The position numbers and the translations under genes are program-made. From CAVQNQ01 sp963714205 (GTDB lineage: Bacteria; Acidobacteriota; Terriglobia; Bryobacterales; Bryobacteraceae): a stretch of DNA of 64,000 nt. The stretch spans positions 62,001-126,000 of the forward strand of contig CAVQNQ010000004.1 of the NCBI GenBank assembly GCA_963714205.1. The letters are read 5' to 3'. The notes beneath the pieces were generated by a model. The model ran no database searches. It was given only the letters and a program-made list of their open reading frames with translations, and was not told the DNA's origin. Each line of letters begins with the position of its first letter. The first letter of the stretch is position 1. Below are positions 60,377-64,000 of the stretch, piece by piece.

Positions 60377-61042
60377 CTAGTGACGCGAACCGGTCACTCG
60401 CTCTAATACCAGGGATACGCTGTCACCCTTGGACGGCGCGTTCTGGGGCACACAAATGCTAGCCGCGTCGCTGATGCGCCGGGACTCCTGCTGCTTGTCT
60501 TTCTGCCACGCACGGAATACGTCCTGCTGGCGAGCCAATTCGTCCAAATTGGACTGGATGCGCCCGATGTGCTCCGCGGTGAGGCGATCCAGCTCATTCT
60601 GTACCTGGCGGTTCTCCTCGAGCTTACGGGTTTCGAATTCCTTGAGCCGCCTCTGAAGCGTCTCCTCATAATCGTTCAGGGCGCGCTGACGCACCATGGC
60701 GTCCTGAAGCAGGTCGTCCACCGAGACTCCGGCGGCTTCCAGAGCCATCAGGATAGAGTTGCGTTTGGCGTCCGCGGACATGCCGCCCAGGTACGCGTTG
60801 GTCGCCATATCGGAGACTTTCAGGATGGTATAGGCGACTTTGGACGATTTGACCGCCGCACCCCGATAGACTTCCTCGAATGAGGCAAGCGTTCCCGTGG
60901 AGGCCGCCTGCTCTGCGTGATTCTCCAGCGGCCGATCGTGTTTGCCATGCTCGGACGCGCCGTCCCTGCCGTTGGGCCGCCCCTCCCTGCCATTGGTGTC
61001 CTCATCCGCTGTGAATGCAAACGGGAACAATTCCTTTAACAT
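60377..61042 (-). CDS. Coiled-coil protein of unknown function, first gene of the actin-like operon
   Basis: A 221-residue soluble protein. After a polar, probably disordered N-terminus (residues 10-50, Asn/Arg/Gly/Glu-rich) comes a conserved-looking block (TLASFEEVYRGAAVKSSKVAYTILKVSDMATN) and then a long charged heptad stretch (about 115-185: LNDYEETLQRRLKEFETRKLEENRQVQNELDRLTAEHIGRIQSNL in sense, a coiled coil). The tail (VPQNAPSKGDSVSLVLERVTG) is short. I recognise no family. It probably oligomerises and could be a partner of the actin-like protein encoded downstream. Confidence 0.65.
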   Translation of the reverse strand: MLKELFPFAFTADEDTNGREGRPNGRDGASEHGKHDRPLENHAEQAASTGTLASFEEVYRGAAVKSSKVAYTILKVSDMATNAYLGGMSADAKRNSILMALEAAGVSVDDLLQDAMVRQRALNDYEETLQRRLKEFETRKLEENRQVQNELDRLTAEHIGRIQSNLDELARQQDVFRAWQKDKQQESRRISDAASICVPQNAPSKGDSVSLVLERVTGSRH

Positions 61043-61243
61043 GTAACCTCCATTCCAAGCGATACTCCGAAGCCGGCGAAGACACCCCTACACCCGCCCA
61101 TCGCGCGGCCCTTGCTGGTTTGTTCGAGTATCACTTCGGTAGTATGATCGGCGGGCGAGTTCTCTCACTTTAGAGCGCGGAGAAAAAAACCGCGGCGGTC
61201 GTCGGCGCCCTAACCTTTTTCATGCATTCGGCCGATCTCTTCA

Positions 61244-62428
61244 ATGGTCATGGCGCACCCATCCGACATACCGCTCCCCTCTCGACCGGCGGCCCGGGAG
61301 CTTGTCTGGGCGGCCCGGCTGGCGGAATCGATAACCGACCCCATCTCGCGGCTGCGCTTTTTGCAATCGGTGGTCGAGTTGCCTGGTTCGCCAAGCCAAA
61401 ACCGGTGGCGGCGAGCGCGCGGCATCAGGATCGCCGCGCTGCTGTTGGCGACCCTCATTCCGGGCATGCTGCTGTTAATGCGCGCGACCGCGCCGGAGGT
61501 GGTAGCGCGTCCCGATCCGACGGTTGCGCGGCCCCGGACCGGCACTACGTTGCCTGAGGTATGGCAGGTCGAGAAGACCGCGGATTCGGAGACCTACAGC
61601 AATGGCCTGCGCATCGATACCCGTTTCGAGGTCGCCGGCCAGCCCCGCGGCTACCTGGTTTTCCCGATGGACGGCTCGGGAGGCGGCGCTGCCACGCCTC
61701 GCGACAATCCGGCGGGCATCGTCTTTCACGTCACCGAAAGCGCTCAAGCGCCCTTTGAACCCGGCCAGAATCGGGCACTGAAACGCATCGGCGAGTCGCT
61801 GCTCGAATACGTCGGACGGAAACGGGCCTACCATTTTGTGATCGACCGCTTCGGGCGCGTCTACAGGGTTGTGCGCGAAGGAGATGCCGCCCACCATGCC
61901 GGCTATTCCGTCTGGGCGGACGAGCGCTTCCTCTATCTGAATTTGAACGAGAGCTTCCTCGGAGTGGCGTTCGAAGCTCGCTCCGGCCCGCCCGGCGTGG
62001 AGCCGGAGATCAATCCAGCGCAAGTGCGGGCGGCCGCGGACTTGACCGAGATGCTGCGCGCCCGTTACGATATTCCGCCCGGCAATTGTGTGACGCACGC
62101 GCAGGTATCGGTCAACCCCTCGAATATGCGGGTGGGATATCACACGGATTGGAGTTCGAGCTTCCCCTACCGCGATATCGGGCTGCCGGACAATTATGCC
62201 CGCGCGCTGCCCGCCGTGGCGGTTTTCGGGTTCGAATGCGATCACGGGTTTCTGGACAGTTCCGGAGACCGGCTGCACGCGGCTATTAACCGGGCCGAAG
62301 AGGACTTGCGGGCCCGGGCGTCCCGGAGCGGATCGCCCCTGCTGGTCTTCCGCCGCCGGCTGCAGCACGAGTATCGCGACAAGCTGGCCGTGGTTCAGCG
62401 TCGTTCCCGGCAGGGGATATCGCCGTGA
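61244..62428 (+). CDS. Membrane-anchored N-acetylmuramoyl-L-alanine amidase (Amidase_2/PGRP fold)
   Basis: A 394-residue protein: cytoplasmic N-terminus of about 60 residues, one membrane helix (IRIAALLLATLIPGMLLLM) and a periplasmic amidase domain. Zinc-site pattern: His in GIVFHVTESA, AYHFVIDRFGRVYRVV, DAAHHAGYS, NLNESFLGVAFEA and the later CVTHAQVSVNPSNMRVGYHTDW. It should cleave the amide between muramic acid and the stem peptide. Two in-frame ATGs (61244, 61250) are equally possible. It is divergent from the actin-like group, with 201 bases between starts. Confidence 0.85.
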   Translation: MVMAHPSDIPLPSRPAARELVWAARLAESITDPISRLRFLQSVVELPGSPSQNRWRRARGIRIAALLLATLIPGMLLLMRATAPEVVARPDPTVARPRTGTTLPEVWQVEKTADSETYSNGLRIDTRFEVAGQPRGYLVFPMDGSGGGAATPRDNPAGIVFHVTESAQAPFEPGQNRALKRIGESLLEYVGRKRAYHFVIDRFGRVYRVVREGDAAHHAGYSVWADERFLYLNLNESFLGVAFEARSGPPGVEPEINPAQVRAAADLTEMLRARYDIPPGNCVTHAQVSVNPSNMRVGYHTDWSSSFPYRDIGLPDNYARALPAVAVFGFECDHGFLDSSGDRLHAAINRAEEDLRARASRSGSPLLVFRRRLQHEYRDKLAVVQRRSRQGISP

Positions 62429-62442
62429 GGATACGCGCCTTC

Positions 62443-63999
62443 TTAGCTACAGCCGCTGGTGCCACCGCAATTGCCGCATTTGTAGCAGCTTCCGTTGCGG
62501 GTCATAATAGAGCCGCACTCGGCGCAGAGGGGTGCGTCGGTGGGCACCGGTCCGAACGGCAGTTCCTGTTGCGGGCTAGCCTCGGTGGGCCGCAGTACCG
62601 TCGTCTCACCGGCTTCGGTGATGGCATACTCCGGCCCCAGGAACTTGGCGCCCAGCCAACGGAAGATGTAATCCATGATGGATTTGGCGTAGGGAATCTG
62701 CTGGTTGCCGGTCCACCCGCTCGGCTCGAAGCGAACGTGCGCAAATTTGTCCACCAGGAATTTCAAAGGCACGCCGTACTGCAGGCTGAAGCTCACGGCC
62801 GTCGCGAAGGCATCCACAAGCCCGGAAATGGTGGAGCCTTCCTTGGCCATAGTAATGAAGATCTCGCCCGGCGAACCGTCGTCGTACATTCCCACCGTGA
62901 TGTAGCCCTCGTGGCCGCCGATCGAGAACTTGTGTGTTATGGACCGGCGTTCGTCCGCCAGCTTGCGTCGAACCGGCCGGAAGACCACCTTCTCGACGGG
63001 TACGGAGGCCGCCGGTCCGGCCTTCTTCTCGCTCTTGCCCGATCCCGAGCTGAGCGGTTGTACGCGCTTCGAGTTGTCGCGGTAAATAGCCACGGCCTTC
63101 AGCCCGAGCTTCCAGCTTTCCACGTAAGCGTTCAGGATGTCTTCGGCGGTGGATTCCTCCGGCATATTAATGGTCTTCGAGATGGCCCCGGAGATAAACG
63201 GCTGTACCGCGGCCATCATCCGCACGTGTCCCATGTAGTGGATGGAGCGCGTGCCGTTCTGCGGGCGGAAGCTGCAATCGAAGACCGCCAGGTGCTCGGG
63301 CTTGAGATGGGGCGCGGCTTCGATGGTTCCGGTGGCGTCGATGTGCGCCACGATGCTCTCCACCTGCTCCGGCGTGTACCCCAGCTTGATGAGCGCCTGC
63401 GGCACGGTGTTGTTGACAATCTTGATTACGCCGCCGCCCACCAGTTTCTTGTACTTGATGAGGGCGAGGTCCGGCTCCACGCCCGTGGTGTCGCAGTCCA
63501 TCATGAACCCTATGGTTCCGGTGGGTGCGATGACGGTCACCTGGGCGTTGCGAAATCCGTGGCGGCGGCCGGATTCACAGGCTTGGTCCCAGCACTGCTG
63601 CGCGCCTTGGTAAAGCAGCGCGGGGACGTTCTGGCGGCGAATATGGCCGGCCGCGTCGCGGTGCATGCGGATCACTTCCAGGAACGGCTGTTCGTTAGGC
63701 ATGTAGCCCTCGAACGGTCCCATGGAGGCGGCAATTCGCGAACTGGTCAGGTAGGCCTGCCCGCACATCACCGCGGCGATAGCGCCCGCATAATCTCGCC
63801 CCGGTTCGCTGTCGTAGGGGATACCCAACGCCATCAGCAACGCCCCGAGGTTGGCGAAGCCCAATCCGAGGGGCCGAAAAGCGTGCGAGTTCTCGCAGAT
63901 CTTCTGGGTGGGGTAGCTGGCGTTATCGACGATGATCTCCTGCGCCAAGATCATGGTATCGACGGCGTGGCGGAATCCTTCCACGTCGAACTGGCCGTC
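62443..63999 (-). CDS. nrdJ: Adenosylcobalamin-dependent (class II) ribonucleotide reductase, C-terminal part
   Basis: The last 518 residues of a class II ribonucleoside reductase, which makes deoxyribonucleotides without oxygen using B12. Seen: SHAFRPLGLGFANLGALLMALGIPYDSEPGR, VTVIAPTGTIGFMMDCDTTGVEPD, IEAAPHLKPEHLAVFDCSFRP and INMPEESTAEDI. The C-terminal ATP-cone-free extension ends with a cysteine-rich tail (CAECGSIMTRNGSCYKCGNCGG) that resembles the redox/zinc tail of NrdJ. The frame is open to the window edge, so the N-terminal half lies beyond it. Confidence 0.95.
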   Translation of the reverse strand, partial: DGQFDVEGFRHAVDTMILAQEIIVDNASYPTQKICENSHAFRPLGLGFANLGALLMALGIPYDSEPGRDYAGAIAAVMCGQAYLTSSRIAASMGPFEGYMPNEQPFLEVIRMHRDAAGHIRRQNVPALLYQGAQQCWDQACESGRRHGFRNAQVTVIAPTGTIGFMMDCDTTGVEPDLALIKYKKLVGGGVIKIVNNTVPQALIKLGYTPEQVESIVAHIDATGTIEAAPHLKPEHLAVFDCSFRPQNGTRSIHYMGHVRMMAAVQPFISGAISKTINMPEESTAEDILNAYVESWKLGLKAVAIYRDNSKRVQPLSSGSGKSEKKAGPAASVPVEKVVFRPVRRKLADERRSITHKFSIGGHEGYITVGMYDDGSPGEIFITMAKEGSTISGLVDAFATAVSFSLQYGVPLKFLVDKFAHVRFEPSGWTGNQQIPYAKSIMDYIFRWLGAKFLGPEYAITEAGETTVLRPTEASPQQELPFGPVPTDAPLCAECGSIMTRNGSCYKCGNCGGTSGCS

Positions 64000-64000
64000 C

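Overview
The window is about 64 kb of GC-rich DNA that reads like a chromosome of an Acidobacteriota member, most plausibly the Bryobacterales / 'Candidatus Solibacter' type. This is an inference from gene content, not a marker-gene placement. The signs are very long TonB-dependent receptors with an N-terminal carboxypeptidase-regulatory-like domain, a sensor kinase with a Reg_prop beta-propeller, a DUF362 Tat protein, a LssY_C protein, a class II (B12) ribonucleotide reductase and many secreted proteins of unknown function. I saw no rRNA, tRNA, IS element, prophage or CRISPR array.

Layout. 1-2.4 kb: YihY/BrkB membrane protein, a small AtzG-like protein and an amidase, all tightly overlapping. 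2.7-6.0 kb: a TonB-dependent receptor split by a one-base frameshift, followed by tandem terminator hairpins. 6.0-9.8 kb (minus): three overlapping GT2 glycosyltransferases. 9.9-15.4 kb: TPR protein; small membrane protein, rph and rdgB (minus); lipoprotein; gatB; bcp. 15.5-21.9 kb (minus): a second receptor, a hypothetical protein and a DUF362 protein. 22.5-27.6 kb (minus): C45/phospholipase B-like hydrolase, DUF1684 protein, dmlA-like dehydrogenase and murJ. 27.6-28.7 kb (plus): selD and a DUF72 remnant. 29.5-39.8 kb (minus): sensor kinase, response regulator and a complete RND efflux set. 39.9-45.1 kb: LssY_C protein, a two-subunit molybdenum hydroxylase and a small Mo-cofactor-like protein. 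45.1-54.2 kb: a divergent L-rhamnose catabolic locus. 54.2-58.6 kb: orphan Dam-like methylase, TIGR00300 protein, queF, a methyltransferase and a ferredoxin. 58.7-61.0 kb (minus): an actin-like protein grouped with a coiled-coil protein and small membrane proteins. 61.2-64 kb: muramoyl amidase and the C-terminal part of nrdJ.

Pathways. The rhamnose locus holds mutarotase, isomerase, kinase, an aldolase fused to a short-chain dehydrogenase, a zinc alcohol dehydrogenase and a likely dedicated regulator with an unusual domain make-up. Its two divergent promoters share the motif TATAGACTWAC about 33 bases before each start codon.

Main points of interest. (1) selD is a selenoprotein gene: the true start is at 27582 and an in-frame UGA at 27636-27638 is followed at once by a strong SECIS-type hairpin. 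(2) A DUF72 gene behind selD is reduced to its two ends. (3) The ferredoxin has a consensus sigma-54 promoter whose predicted start lies next to the ATG. (4) Several genes have a -10 box exactly 6 bases before the ATG, suggesting leaderless mRNAs. (5) The actin-like protein with an altered phosphate-2 loop, next to a coiled-coil protein and a 49-residue membrane protein, is the best candidate for an undescribed system here.
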